Shown: piece after piece, positions 1 through 8,378 of the stretch
Layout: the number at the start of each line of letters is the position of its first letter
Position numbering within the stretch: the stretch's first letter is position 1
NCBI RefSeq assembly: GCF_000429565.1
Contig: NZ_AUCC01000015.1
Coordinates: 1 to 51,101, forward strand
DNA from: Arsenophonus nasoniae DSM 15247
Lineage (GTDB): Bacteria; Pseudomonadota; Gammaproteobacteria; Enterobacterales; Enterobacteriaceae
Direction of reading: 5' to 3'
DNA length: 51,101 nt
Translations under genes and position numbers: made by a program
Notes under the pieces: generated by a model
Told to the model about the DNA's origin: nothing
What the model saw: only the letters and a program-made list of their open reading frames with translations
Databases searched by the model: none

Positions 1-2
1 TG

Positions 3-155
3 CTGATGAAAGGATTTCTGCGTACCGATCCGTACAAATGTATTCTGTGTGGCGACAGGCTGCTTTTCACCGGGGCGCAAATGGGTAAAAAAGCAACGGA
101 ATTGTTGTCAGAAAGACTGCATAACCTGGAGAAAAAGCGATGGTTACGCAGCTAA
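3..155 (+). mobile_element. IS91-family transposase, C-terminal end (gene cut by window edge)
   Basis: An open frame enters from the left edge and ends in TAA at 153-155, giving 50 residues that include FLRTDPYKCILCGDRL and end KKRWLRS. The pattern F-x-R-T-D-P-Y-K-C-I-L-C-G is the C-terminal signature I recall for Y2 (rolling-circle) transposases of the IS91 family. The piece is visibly richer in GC than the DNA that follows, consistent with imported DNA. The catalytic tyrosines and zinc finger would lie upstream, outside the window, so I cannot tell whether the element is intact. The element's 3' end (oriIS side) should lie shortly downstream, but I could not define it. Confidence 0.6.
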
Positions 156-619
156 ACGCAGGATCAATGTGTCTAAAATAAGGAAATCAGGTTAGAAATT
201 ACACTCTCTGAGGAAATGTTAACTGGCACTAAACACAATAAATCGATCCCCATCTCCTTTTTGCAATAAGGGATGGCTTTTGCTACTCACTTTAAAAGCG
301 ATTCAATTTCCTAACCATGAACCAGGCTACCCAGAGCCCGATAGTGGCGAATTTCCCTGGAGAAAAATAAAAGATTGTTAATAAAGAATTGTAAAATAAA
401 TTCCAATCACCGTCTGTTTTTTTATTCTCTAAAATAGGCGATTTTAATCTGATCTAACAGACGTTAAATTATTACAAAACAGCTGTTAGATCAATGGTAA
501 TTTATTTTTTACTATATTTTATCTGTACTATGTTAATTAACTAATTGCATCATAATTAAAGATAGTATTTTATAAATTAATTATGAGGATTTTATTCTAT
601 AACACAGCAAATAACTTTT
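156..619. other. Intergenic region between IS91 end and tail-fibre genes
   Basis: No gene is visible here. The first ~200 bp are moderately GC-rich and may still belong to the IS91-type element; the rest is AT-rich. The only clear structure is a perfect 11-bp inverted repeat, described separately. Confidence 0.6.
450..493. repeat. Perfect 11-bp inverted repeat, 22-nt spacer
   Basis: TGATCTAACAG at 450-460 is matched by its exact reverse complement at 483-493. It lies between two convergent transcription units (transposase end and tail-fibre assembly gene), so a terminator or mRNA-end structure is plausible, but neither side has a clear T run. Confidence 0.5.
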
Positions 620-1057
620 TTATTTGGGCAATTTTGGCCATTCGATATTAGGTGCAATTGATATATCTATACGACTTAATAGCACGCGATAGGTTTTCCA
701 TTCCATTAAATTTTTACATTCTTCATCGGTTGCCATATTCAAATCAATGGCATCCTGTAAGGGTGTGATAATTGCTGCTGCATTTTGCATTAATTCAATT
801 TTTGTATTTTCTGCCTCTTTGATTAATTCATTTTTAGTTTTAGGTGGAATATCAATCCAAATCGGTGCGCCATTTTTATCTGCACCTAACATTTTTCCCT
901 CCAGCGGCGCACAAAGTGCATACTCTTTATATATATTAAAAGAAACTTTAGTCGCTTCATCATCCCAAGTACCTGCACTGATATAACTCTCTTTCAACGA
1001 TTCAGATAACCAACATAACTTTGTTGCACTAAAATAATAAACATCATCTTTTTTCAT
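620..1057 (-). CDS. Phage tail fibre assembly protein (Tfa family)
   Basis: This is a 146-residue protein of the caudoviral tail-fibre assembly chaperone family (Tfa, Caudo_TAP type). These proteins bind the C-terminal end of the neighbouring fibre, help it trimerise and often stay on the virion. The evidence is the C-terminal half: an alpha-helical stretch with ITPLQDAIDLNMATDEE, followed by WKTYRVLLSRIDIS and an ending of PNIEWPKLPK, which is the family's usual ending. I chose the ATG at 1057 (MKKDDVYYF) because AGGATGG lies 5 nt upstream; in-frame ATGs at 1066 and 1081 would lie inside the fibre gene. It starts 2 nt after the fibre stop codon, so the two genes are translationally linked. 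No other virion gene is nearby. Confidence 0.85.
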   Translation of the reverse strand: MKKDDVYYFSATKLCWLSESLKESYISAGTWDDEATKVSFNIYKEYALCAPLEGKMLGADKNGAPIWIDIPPKTKNELIKEAENTKIELMQNAAAIITPLQDAIDLNMATDEECKNLMEWKTYRVLLSRIDISIAPNIEWPKLPK

Positions 1058-1059
1058 CC

Positions 1060-2679
1060 TTACCATCCTATTGCAATCCATCTCATATCAACTAATGGAG
1101 AAGCATTACTACCATTAGTTACCTTAGTTTGGCGCATTGTAAATCCACTATTATTAGCATCTTGTATATTAGGTGAATACAATTCTGTTAGATTTGAATT
1201 AGAATTGAAATTAGCAACTCCCATGCTGGCTAAGGTATCAGGAAAAGCAATAGGAAAGAAATTTCTGGAAGTATTTTTTCTAGGGACACGTCCCCATTGA
1301 ATAATTATGCCGGTATAAGGCTCTTTCATCCAGCCATTTACCGCTTTTTTAGCGCTCCAATGAGTAGCAACTAATTTAGCATCAATCTGCTGTCTATTAT
1401 AATTATCCTCTTGAACAGCAAATGTTCCTTGTTTCTCTGGCAAATAAATAATTTGATTCGTGTTATTGTTTCGGATAAAAAATTTATGGTTATTTCTTGC
1501 ACAAACTAAGTCATAGTCTCCTTTGTCAGTACCTAATTTAATAACAGTGTCGCTGCTAGGATGGATAGCATTAAATCCATAAGCAGTTATATAATCTAAA
1601 GTATTGGTCGTAGCTAATGTACTTGAATGAGTGGGAAATGATATTGCATACTTTATGGTGTTATCACTATTTCGAGCTACTACGGTATAAGCACTATTAC
1701 CAGAAACATATAATGCTACATGCTGGACATTATTCTTCATTGACATCCCAGCATAATTATCTGTTCTCACTAAATCTAATGTAGAAAATTGCACAGCCCT
1801 GCTATCTTTAATTTTAACAAATTGGTTATCAATTTCCTTTTTTGTGTATGAGTTGACCGTGGTTTGTATCCAGGCATCAGCTTTTATTCCACCTGTCAAC
1901 TCAGGTGTAGAATTTTCAAAAACTTGTTTTGGTAATTTACCTGCCCAGCGGTAATAACGATTTTCTTTCTCATAATGCAATGCGTGATAACGGCTGGTTA
2001 TTTCGAACCCTTTTTCAAATGAATCAACTAAAATGTAATCAAACACGCCCAATTCATTAAGATCAAACAAGGTCGGTTGACCATCGTTATCAAAACCAAG
2101 CTGCTTATTTTTACGGCTTTCGGCATCAGGTAATGTAGCTATATCAATGTCATTAACTCGTATCGATCTGATATCCAAATCTCTTATAGCGGATTGCATC
2201 ACCGCTAAGTTAACCGCATCATTATCATTTTTGGGTTGACTAATATTAGATATACGATAATTCTTAGCATCAAAATAATTTCCTAGCCTACTGGGCTGCT
2301 GCAATAATAACGATGCATTTCCTAACACTTGTTGCACTAACATCGTGAGATAATCAAATGCATTTTCATGTTGTTTGGCATGAAACTGTTTACATTTTTC
2401 AAATGCGATCTCTTGTTTTGCTGGTAAATGTCTCTCAATCAATAAATGATTTCCATTAAATAAAGGTGATGATAAGATGATTTTCCCTCCTTCGTCACAA
2501 TTAACACCTGTTACTGTATAATCCTTATTTAATGTCAATCTTTGCGCATGATCACCATTGCCATCAGTCATAATGACAACTAAATGATGCTCATTAAATA
2601 TTTTAAATTCATAATCAAATTCAGTTGTAGCGCAATCGCCAATATATTGGTTGGCACTAACCTCAGTAACTACCGTCAT
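1060..2679 (-). CDS. Phage tail fibre protein, T7-type N-terminus, gp53-like tip
   Basis: This 539-residue protein looks like a receptor-binding tail fibre. Residues ~1-160 resemble the T7 gp17-type virion-attachment domain: a beta-rich start with FDYEFKIFNEHHLVVIM, an LNKDYTVTG segment, and then KNYRISNISQPKNDNDAVN, which matches the A-x-x-R-x-I-x-N-x-x-x-P-x-x-x-x-D-A-V element leading into the shaft. The middle is shaft-like and unrecognised. The last ~100 residues (GIIIQWGRV, FPIAFPDTL, SGFTMRQ, WIAIGW at the very end) resemble the gp53-like fibre tip. The start at 2679 was preferred to 2703 because GGGAGG lies 8 nt upstream. It is followed directly by the assembly chaperone. With no capsid, tail or integrase genes in view, it is probably a prophage remnant or a tail-fibre cassette kept for another particle. 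Confidence 0.85.
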   Translation of the reverse strand: MTVVTEVSANQYIGDCATTEFDYEFKIFNEHHLVVIMTDGNGDHAQRLTLNKDYTVTGVNCDEGGKIILSSPLFNGNHLLIERHLPAKQEIAFEKCKQFHAKQHENAFDYLTMLVQQVLGNASLLLQQPSRLGNYFDAKNYRISNISQPKNDNDAVNLAVMQSAIRDLDIRSIRVNDIDIATLPDAESRKNKQLGFDNDGQPTLFDLNELGVFDYILVDSFEKGFEITSRYHALHYEKENRYYRWAGKLPKQVFENSTPELTGGIKADAWIQTTVNSYTKKEIDNQFVKIKDSRAVQFSTLDLVRTDNYAGMSMKNNVQHVALYVSGNSAYTVVARNSDNTIKYAISFPTHSSTLATTNTLDYITAYGFNAIHPSSDTVIKLGTDKGDYDLVCARNNHKFFIRNNNTNQIIYLPEKQGTFAVQEDNYNRQQIDAKLVATHWSAKKAVNGWMKEPYTGIIIQWGRVPRKNTSRNFFPIAFPDTLASMGVANFNSNSNLTELYSPNIQDANNSGFTMRQTKVTNGSNASPLVDMRWIAIGW

Positions 2680-3208
2680 TATTGCTATCCTCCCTGTAAC
2701 CAATAATGCAAAAGCGATAATAAATCACATACAGTAATAACCCTATGCACCCTACAATTATCACCAATCTACTTCTTTAGTTAACCACAGTGCTTAGGAT
2801 CTTTGTTACTATCTTTGTTCTAGTCAATATAGATGATAACCACAATAAATCTTTTAGGAAATAATCAAACCCAGGTGTAATACCGTTATTAATATCTTTA
2901 TGCTAAATTCATTGATGAGTTCATTATGACCATTTGCTTTTAATAGATATCAATGAGATAGCAATAATATATTATTAGAAATGTTATATTTGATAGTAAT
3001 ATTAAAGAGAAATAAAATGTTATTAGCAGTCATTAATTTAATAAGGGATAGTGACTAGTATTGCTAAATTTTATGATTTTGATTGGTCGCTTTAGGAAAA
3101 TTTTGCCATTATGTATTATTTTATCAATAGTGAAAAACCTCTCTTCAGACTTGTTTAGCTGGCTAATAAATATTAGCTTTAATATATCAATGTTCACTCG
3201 TTCTTTTA
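2680..3208. other. Intergenic region, nothing recognised
   Basis: AT-rich stretch upstream of the tail fibre gene. A 63-codon TTG-initiated frame at 3061-3252 overlaps the end of the next gene and has no homology I know; I treat it as chance. No repeat or RNA structure stood out. Confidence 0.5.
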
Positions 3209-3889
3209 CTATAATGTTTCGTCACTCTCCGATAACGATAGAAAATTATTGACGCTTTGTTTTTCTAGTCCAATTTCTTTTATTTCTTTACCCAAAGGAG
3301 AAACCAGAACATAGATATCATAAGAACCACCACCAGCTCTATATTTATGTTTATTAGCAATTATATAACCCTGATATTTACCGCTTTGAATAATATAAAA
3401 TGAATTACCGTTTGTTACAAACTTTATATCATCAATAGTTATAGGTATATTATTAACCGCATTGATTATCTTATTCCAAGTTATTTTATGTATTGCTCCC
3501 GACGTAGCCCAGGCACTGGATAAGAAATAAATATCTTTTTTTATTAAAAAGACATCAACTTGTCTGATACTTTCAATATTTTTTTTGACATCTTTATTGG
3601 GTATTTCCGCTAAAATCTTGACGATCCTATTGGGCGTTGCCAACATTAAAAATGAACCTGCCTTAGCGTTAGCAGCAAAGATAACTGTTTTATTATCTAA
3701 TATACGAAAACTGTTAATATTCAATTGTTTTTGTGATGCTATACTATCAATATAGTTTAACGTTGAGAGACATAAATTATTTCCATAAAGGTGAAAACCT
3801 TTTTTATTCGACATGGTGCAACTCGCTGCTAATCCAACAGTAGGAAATAATAACATTAATATAAAAACATAAAACTTTTCTTTATGCAT
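3209..3889 (-). CDS. Secreted hypothetical protein with signal peptide
   Basis: A 226-residue protein that I do not recognise. It starts with a clear export signal: MHKEK, a hydrophobic core FYVFILMLLFPTVGL, and a likely cleavage after LAA, leaving SCTMSNKK as the mature N-terminus. The Cys at residue 24 sits in a poor lipobox (A-A-S-C), so signal peptidase I is more likely than a lipoprotein, but not certain. Cys24 and Cys40 could form a disulphide. The remainder alternates short beta-like segments with charged turns (for example FRILDNKTVIFAA, IESIRQVDVFLIKKDIYFL, KFVTNGNSFYIIQSG), which suggests an all-beta periplasmic or secreted protein. It is isolated: both neighbouring gaps exceed 190 bp. 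Codon use is very AT-rich, like the rest of this accessory region. Confidence 0.65.
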   Translation of the reverse strand: MHKEKFYVFILMLLFPTVGLAASCTMSNKKGFHLYGNNLCLSTLNYIDSIASQKQLNINSFRILDNKTVIFAANAKAGSFLMLATPNRIVKILAEIPNKDVKKNIESIRQVDVFLIKKDIYFLSSAWATSGAIHKITWNKIINAVNNIPITIDDIKFVTNGNSFYIIQSGKYQGYIIANKHKYRAGGGSYDIYVLVSPLGKEIKEIGLEKQSVNNFLSLSESDETL

Positions 3890-4086
3890 ACATCCTCTAT
3901 CTATGCCTTTTTCAACTTGTTTTACGGTAATAAATAAACTAAATTAATAAAAACAAGTGATATAAAACATATTTGGTAAGTATATTTTAATAATATAGGC
4001 TGTATAATTGATTAAACAACTGTTAAAGATGTCTACTCATCATAGTCTATCAGTAATTAACAGCAAAAAATAATCAACTTATGCCA

Positions 4087-5067
4087 TTAAAAGTTCCAAG
4101 CAATGCCTGCCATAAACATATCTTGATCTTTATCATTAAATGAAACAACACGATTAAAGCGAAAATTAGTACTTAAATGCTTAACTAATTGATAATTTAT
4201 TTGTAAGCTAATGACACCGGCAAAATCATTCTTGTTCTTTGGCTCATGCCTATCATAGTTATAATAAGGACCAATCCCTGCACTAAGCTCCCAGTCAGTT
4301 GATATCGGCATCAGATACCAAATTTGCCCAACAACTCCTTGCCTATTAACGAGACCATTATCCCCTTCATAAAGATAACTCACTGAATAAGCAGCAGCAT
4401 CATTGATAAAATGCTTAAACTCTAGTTGGTGACCCATTTTTAATGGTAATTTTGAGCGATTAGTTTGCGAAGTTCCTAACCAATAACTTATCTGCATGTC
4501 TTTAGCAGAAAACGAAGATGGCAACTCATTTTGAAAGTTTGCACCAATACCAACCATGACTGAATCTGTTGTAAAAGAATTAAGCATTTGCACATGATTA
4601 TATTGGGCTTTTAGAAAGAATCCATCTGGAATAAGGTAATAAATAAACGCGACTGAACCGTAAATGCCAACCCGTTTATCATTATATATTTGTTTATTAC
4701 GGTGAGTTGTATTCATACTAAAATAGGGGCCAAGGGAAAAATCTAACTTTACTCGTTGATTGAAATCAACTACGCCAGTACCAATGACGGCAAAGCCATC
4801 GCGGTGATTATTATTTGGATGTCCTTCATTTAAATAAACCACTGAGGCGAAAAAGTTATCTGCTATCTTTTCACCAAAGCTTACCTGATAACTTCCCCAA
4901 TTCATTTCGCCACCTTGACTAGCCCAACCATTACCATAAGCCAAATTGACAATAAATTCCCGTGACTTTATGTCATTGTTTTCATTAGAAATAGCAGAGG
5001 AAATAAAAAGAAACAGATGACTAATTAAAGCAACGAAAAAAAACCATAGCTGTTTTTTCTTTATCAT
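4087..5067 (-). CDS. Outer-membrane beta-barrel protein with internal duplication
   Basis: A 326-residue exported barrel protein of unknown specific role. MIKKK and a long hydrophobic stretch (residues ~7-26) form the signal peptide. The rest alternates amphipathic strands with polar loops and ends in ...GIAWNF, the terminal aromatic signal recognised by the BAM machinery. Two halves are similar: residues ~58-178 and ~212-326 share SVVYLNEG/SVSYLYEG (75/228), LGPYFSMN/IGPYYNYD (112/265) and closing strands VMVGIGANF/MFMAGIAWNF. Each half could supply about eight strands. The start at 5067 was chosen over 5112 because AGGAAAA precedes it directly and the signal peptide then begins normally. 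It could be a porin-like, adhesin or lipid-modifying barrel; no catalytic motif is evident. Confidence 0.7.
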   Translation of the reverse strand: MIKKKQLWFFFVALISHLFLFISSAISNENNDIKSREFIVNLAYGNGWASQGGEMNWGSYQVSFGEKIADNFFASVVYLNEGHPNNNHRDGFAVIGTGVVDFNQRVKLDFSLGPYFSMNTTHRNKQIYNDKRVGIYGSVAFIYYLIPDGFFLKAQYNHVQMLNSFTTDSVMVGIGANFQNELPSSFSAKDMQISYWLGTSQTNRSKLPLKMGHQLEFKHFINDAAAYSVSYLYEGDNGLVNRQGVVGQIWYLMPISTDWELSAGIGPYYNYDRHEPKNKNDFAGVISLQINYQLVKHLSTNFRFNRVVSFNDKDQDMFMAGIAWNF

Positions 5068-5523
5068 TTTTCCTATCTTATACTTCAAGCTGTTAATTAT
5101 TATTATAGACAAAATATACCTGCTAACATTTTTCGCCGCACAAAGTGGCAGAATGCTAGCTTTTATATTTACACTGATAAGTTGCCAATTTAGGTATTAA
5201 TAATATCCGCCATTACTCATTTTGACTTGCACGTTACATCTCAATGGTAATAACAAACGACAATGTAAGGAATTGATTGTTAATAGTAAAATTATAAAAC
5301 AATGACTTAAAGTCGATAATTTAAAATATAAAAAAACATCTAACTCTTTCGGACTTTATTAAAAAGTACAACAGATAAAAATGCAAATATTTTAAATATT
5401 AATTTTTCATATATTTAGCATAATTATATATTATTTTACATATTATTAATCTTTGACTAATTTTTATTACTGAGAATTAACCGATATGAAAATAGATAAA
5501 CAAACAATTTAGCTGAGTATATT
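5068..5523. other. Divergent intergenic region
   Basis: This AT-rich stretch lies between the leftward barrel gene and the rightward His-rich gene, so promoters for both probably lie here. I see no strong -35/-10 pair that I would assign, and no repeat. Confidence 0.4.
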
Positions 5524-5835
5524 ATGAAAATATTATCTAAATTTCTATTTATGACTGTACTATTCTCTTTCGTTACTTTTAATAGTTCAGCAAAAGTTGA
5601 TAATTATGTGCAAAATTATCGTGGGGGTCATGGCGGTGGTCATGGCAGTCATGGTGAGCATACTGGTACACATGGTGAGTATAGTCATCACGAAGGCCAC
5701 GGCGAACAACAGGAACATGCAAATCTTAGTAGCCCAGACCCCTCTTTTTATTCGCAATTTACTAACTCTATAACCCCTTGCCATGATGCTCAATACGAGA
5801 TTAATCTTTGTGATTCTGAAAATAATTATCAATAG
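5524..5835 (+). CDS. Small secreted His/Gly-rich protein
   Basis: A 103-residue protein of unknown function. Residues 1-23 (MKILSKFLFMTVLFSFVTFNSSA) are a textbook signal peptide. The mature part opens with a His/Gly-rich block: residues 34-65 hold nine His spaced by Gly, Ser, Glu and Thr, a composition that often binds Zn, Cu or Ni. The tail carries two Cys (86 and 96) in PCHDAQYEINLC, probably a disulphide once exported. The antisense frame over the same bases is a shadow produced by the biased codons. The ribosome-binding site is weak (GAG, about 6 nt upstream). A good hairpin follows the stop. A second tiny secreted two-Cys protein lies 161 bp downstream on the same strand. The metal-binding role is inferred from composition only. 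Confidence 0.6.
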   Translation: MKILSKFLFMTVLFSFVTFNSSAKVDNYVQNYRGGHGGGHGSHGEHTGTHGEYSHHEGHGEQQEHANLSSPDPSFYSQFTNSITPCHDAQYEINLCDSENNYQ

Positions 5836-5849
5836 AAGGCTCTCTAACT

Positions 5850-5886
5850 CATTTGCTGCCTAAACGGCAGCAAATGCTAGATTTTG
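5850..5886 (+). terminator. Hairpin terminator after the His-rich gene
   Basis: A perfect 11-bp stem, CATTTGCTGCC (5850-5860) with GGCAGCAAATG (5866-5876), loop TAAAC, followed by CTAGATTTT. It begins 15 bp after the stop codon. The T run is short, so termination may be partial. Confidence 0.6.
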
Positions 5887-5996
5887 CTAAAAAATAACCA
5901 TCCAGCAAAAAATTGGCGCCAAAATAATACAACGCAATATCGCTGAAAATAAAATTATTATCGAATATAGTTTTAACCATTTAAAGAGAACAAATT

Positions 5997-6215
5997 ATGA
6001 AACAAGCCGTTAAAATATTTACTATTACATCTGTTTTAGCTATCAGCTTTCTGACTTTGGCTGATAAAAATAATTTATCAGATGCTGATAAAGATAATTC
6101 TTCAGATGAAAAAACAGCAACCGAAATGGCATGCGACACTCAGTTTGGATATGGTGAACCACTAGGTTCTACAACTGAAAATGGTCAAAAAATAAATATT
6201 TGTCCTAGACTTTAA
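5997..6215 (+). CDS. Small secreted two-cysteine protein
   Basis: A 72-residue protein that I do not recognise. Residues 1-22 are a signal peptide (MKQAVK, then hydrophobic IFTITSVLAISFLTLA). The mature chain is about 50 residues: an acidic Asp/Ser-rich linker (LSDADKDNSSDEK), then a compact end with Cys46 and Cys69 (ACDTQFGYGEP and KINICPRL). The two Cys close to a final I-N-x-C mirror the end of the His-rich protein upstream (EINLC), so the two may be distant relatives or exported peptides of the same system. An AAAGAGAAC ribosome-binding site lies 5-6 nt before the ATG. Too small for confident assignment; a bacteriocin-like, toxin-like or structural peptide would all be possible. Confidence 0.5.
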   Translation: MKQAVKIFTITSVLAISFLTLADKNNLSDADKDNSSDEKTATEMACDTQFGYGEPLGSTTENGQKINICPRL

Positions 6216-6339
6216 TACCAAATTATTATCCTTGTTGTTAAATATTAACCACTCCATCATCGTCGTTACAGCAAAAAGTTTATATTGAGCATAATAAAAA
6301 AGGAACAATATCCAAATGGAATAACGATGAAAATAATAC

Positions 6340-6369
6340 TAATCAGCTAGTCTTATTCTTAGCTGATTA
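6340..6369. terminator. Stem-loop between convergent genes
   Basis: TAATCAGCTA (6340-6349) pairs perfectly with TAGCTGATTA (6360-6369), loop 10 nt. It lies between the rightward 72-aa gene and the leftward catalase-like gene, a position expected for a two-way terminator, although T runs are poor. Confidence 0.4.
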
Positions 6370-6467
6370 ATATTAAGTTTAGCTACCGAACAACGACTTA
6401 GGTTCAAGGATCAGATTCAGATAAAGTAATTTATCAATAATTAAATCAGATCCCTACAGTTAGATAT

Positions 6468-8249
6468 CTAAATTTCTGCCCAAAAGTGTGATGAACCTGG
6501 AGCACCTGGCTCCCATCCCTGGTTTGCGGAACTTATCAGTTGCCAATTTTTGTTTTTCCAGCTTACTCTATCACCATAATGATATAATTTATTTGCCTGC
6601 CAAAGTGGATAGTCAGTAGTCTTTTCAGCGGCATATGTCACGACAAAATTATCCAATTCAAAACTTTCGGTTTCTTCAGTGAATTTTAATGTCAAAAGAT
6701 CTATTTTTTCATCTTTATTCGCTTCAAGATAGATCACTGCATTTCCTTGTGAAACGATAACAGGATCAGCAACTAACTTATTCTTCTTCTCGTCTTCCTT
6801 GTCCCGTTGATAAGCGGTAATTTTTAACGTTGCGTCGTTGCTGTTAGACTTCATACTCAATCCAAATCGGATACGTTCTGCCGGTATTTTTTCTAACAAA
6901 ATTCGCAGAATCTGCACCCTATGCTCAACCTCACCATCCTCGCCAGGGACAGGCCTTCCCTCTTCATTAATGTACTGAATAACCATGCCATCAACAACCC
7001 CAGCCACGTCCTGTTGTGCTTTAGTAATCCAAACACTGTGCATCATATCACGAGCGCTAATGGTTAGAGGGCCATAAGTGTAATAAAAGCCGGGTCGAAT
7101 TTCATATTCTCCGAAGCTTTGAAAGTCTTCTATGACATCACCAACTGTTCCTGATGGCCATGGCACTTCAAGGCTGGGATTATAAGGAGGCACCGGCGCA
7201 CTTGATGGCCGTGGCTCAGTTGGCTCGCCAATCGTCTGACCATTGACATTTCGCCGGACTTGAGCTGATGATCGGTACACCACTTTTCGCGCCTCAGCGA
7301 TACTACCTACCGGCGCCATCTCGGGCAATGTCCGCCAAATATTATAAGACAAAGACTCGCCATAATCAGCCTGTCCACGTGCCATGATATTCTGCTGCGG
7401 AATAATCAACGTTGCCACCTTAACCGGAACAGCCTCTTCTTCCTCCCACAGACTACGAGCGCTAGTAATAGACTGTTTGTGAGGGTTATTGCGTAGTTGA
7501 ACATAGAAATCCAGTCTGGCTTCTTGCTGTATCAGACGCTCTTGCATATCTCTACCTAAATAACCTGGAGCGTTGATATCTACCGTTCGAATAGGGTCTG
7601 CAACTGTCTGGACTGCCAGTTTGTATTTACAATAATCATAGTCACCAAACTTAAATGGCACGCAACTCCAGAGTGGCTCCGTTAAAACACTCTTAACAGT
7701 ACGACTACCCATCTCAGCTAAAATGCGAGCCGTCTCCGGATGTGTTTTAAGCCATTCGTCTAAAGTGCCATTCAATGCTGCTGCCTTAAACTCACACATT
7801 TCAATCGCATCTGCGGCAAAGAACACTTGCGTATTTTGCAGAATAAAATCTAGGGTCGTCGCATTAACATCCTCTTCAAGCGCTTTATGACCCGCTACAC
7901 CGAACAGTTTAATACCGATACCGACCGTAGTATTTTTATCTGGAAGTGTGTGAGGTGTATCACTTGAATAACGCAGCCACGCTTTATAACTAGCACCTGG
8001 TTTAAATATGCCTACTTGATATTGAGCTGGAAGATTATTATTTACCTGAAAAATTCCGTAAGCACTACCATGCTGTTTAATAAAGGCTACGCGGCGTGCT
8101 GGCGTCTGTCTGTTATTAACGATGTGATCATGCTGTACTTTATCGACAAACATCTTACGGATCCCTTCTATTGCCGCTTCCATCTCTTGACATTCTGGTG
8201 TCGGAGGAGCATGCATTGCGGAAGAATCTTTCATATTATCTTTACTCAT
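6468..8249 (-). CDS. Catalase-fold haem protein fused to a C-terminal chitin-binding-like module
   Basis: A 593-residue protein. Residues ~20-335 match the small catalase-related family often found beside oxidases and lipoxygenases: RRVAFIKQHGSAYGIFQV (52-69), YKAWLRYSS (88-96), IGIKLFGVAG, LDFILQNTQVFFAADA (133-148) and IWRTLPEMAPVGSIAEARKVVYRSSA. The distal Asn is kept (Asn139), but the position normally holding the catalytic His in R-x-x-H-x-K is Phe56 by my eye alignment. So ordinary catalase activity is doubtful; a peroxidase-like or binding role is possible. Residues ~361-540 are an unrecognised, beta-rich region. Residues 547-593 (W-x5-Y-x-Y-G-D-x-V-x-W-K-N-K-x-W ... W-E-P) resemble a CBM5/12 chitin-binding module. 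The start at 8249 follows GGAGG; ATG 8267 overlaps that site. It lies 129 bp after lodB on the same strand, probably in one operon, where it may meet the peroxide made by LodA. Confidence 0.75.
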   Translation of the reverse strand: MSKDNMKDSSAMHAPPTPECQEMEAAIEGIRKMFVDKVQHDHIVNNRQTPARRVAFIKQHGSAYGIFQVNNNLPAQYQVGIFKPGASYKAWLRYSSDTPHTLPDKNTTVGIGIKLFGVAGHKALEEDVNATTLDFILQNTQVFFAADAIEMCEFKAAALNGTLDEWLKTHPETARILAEMGSRTVKSVLTEPLWSCVPFKFGDYDYCKYKLAVQTVADPIRTVDINAPGYLGRDMQERLIQQEARLDFYVQLRNNPHKQSITSARSLWEEEEAVPVKVATLIIPQQNIMARGQADYGESLSYNIWRTLPEMAPVGSIAEARKVVYRSSAQVRRNVNGQTIGEPTEPRPSSAPVPPYNPSLEVPWPSGTVGDVIEDFQSFGEYEIRPGFYYTYGPLTISARDMMHSVWITKAQQDVAGVVDGMVIQYINEEGRPVPGEDGEVEHRVQILRILLEKIPAERIRFGLSMKSNSNDATLKITAYQRDKEDEKKNKLVADPVIVSQGNAVIYLEANKDEKIDLLTLKFTEETESFELDNFVVTYAAEKTTDYPLWQANKLYHYGDRVSWKNKNWQLISSANQGWEPGAPGSSHFWAEI

Positions 8250-8378
8250 ATTACTACCCGCCTCCATAACATAAGATCATAATCGTTAACTTTTTTTAAA
8301 GAATATAAATAAAGTCAACTCGTAAAATTTTTAATTCAAATCCAACAAATTTGCCGATAACAAACTATCGAAAACTTG

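Noticed and set aside
3061-3252. 63-codon hydrophobic frame starting with TTG
   Set aside because: It overlaps the end of the gene on the other strand, has no ribosome-binding site, and its hydrophobicity follows from AT-rich codons.
5587-5832. 81-codon frame antisense to the His-rich gene
   Set aside because: It is the complement of His/Gly codons; the forward frame has a signal peptide and terminator, the antisense frame has neither.
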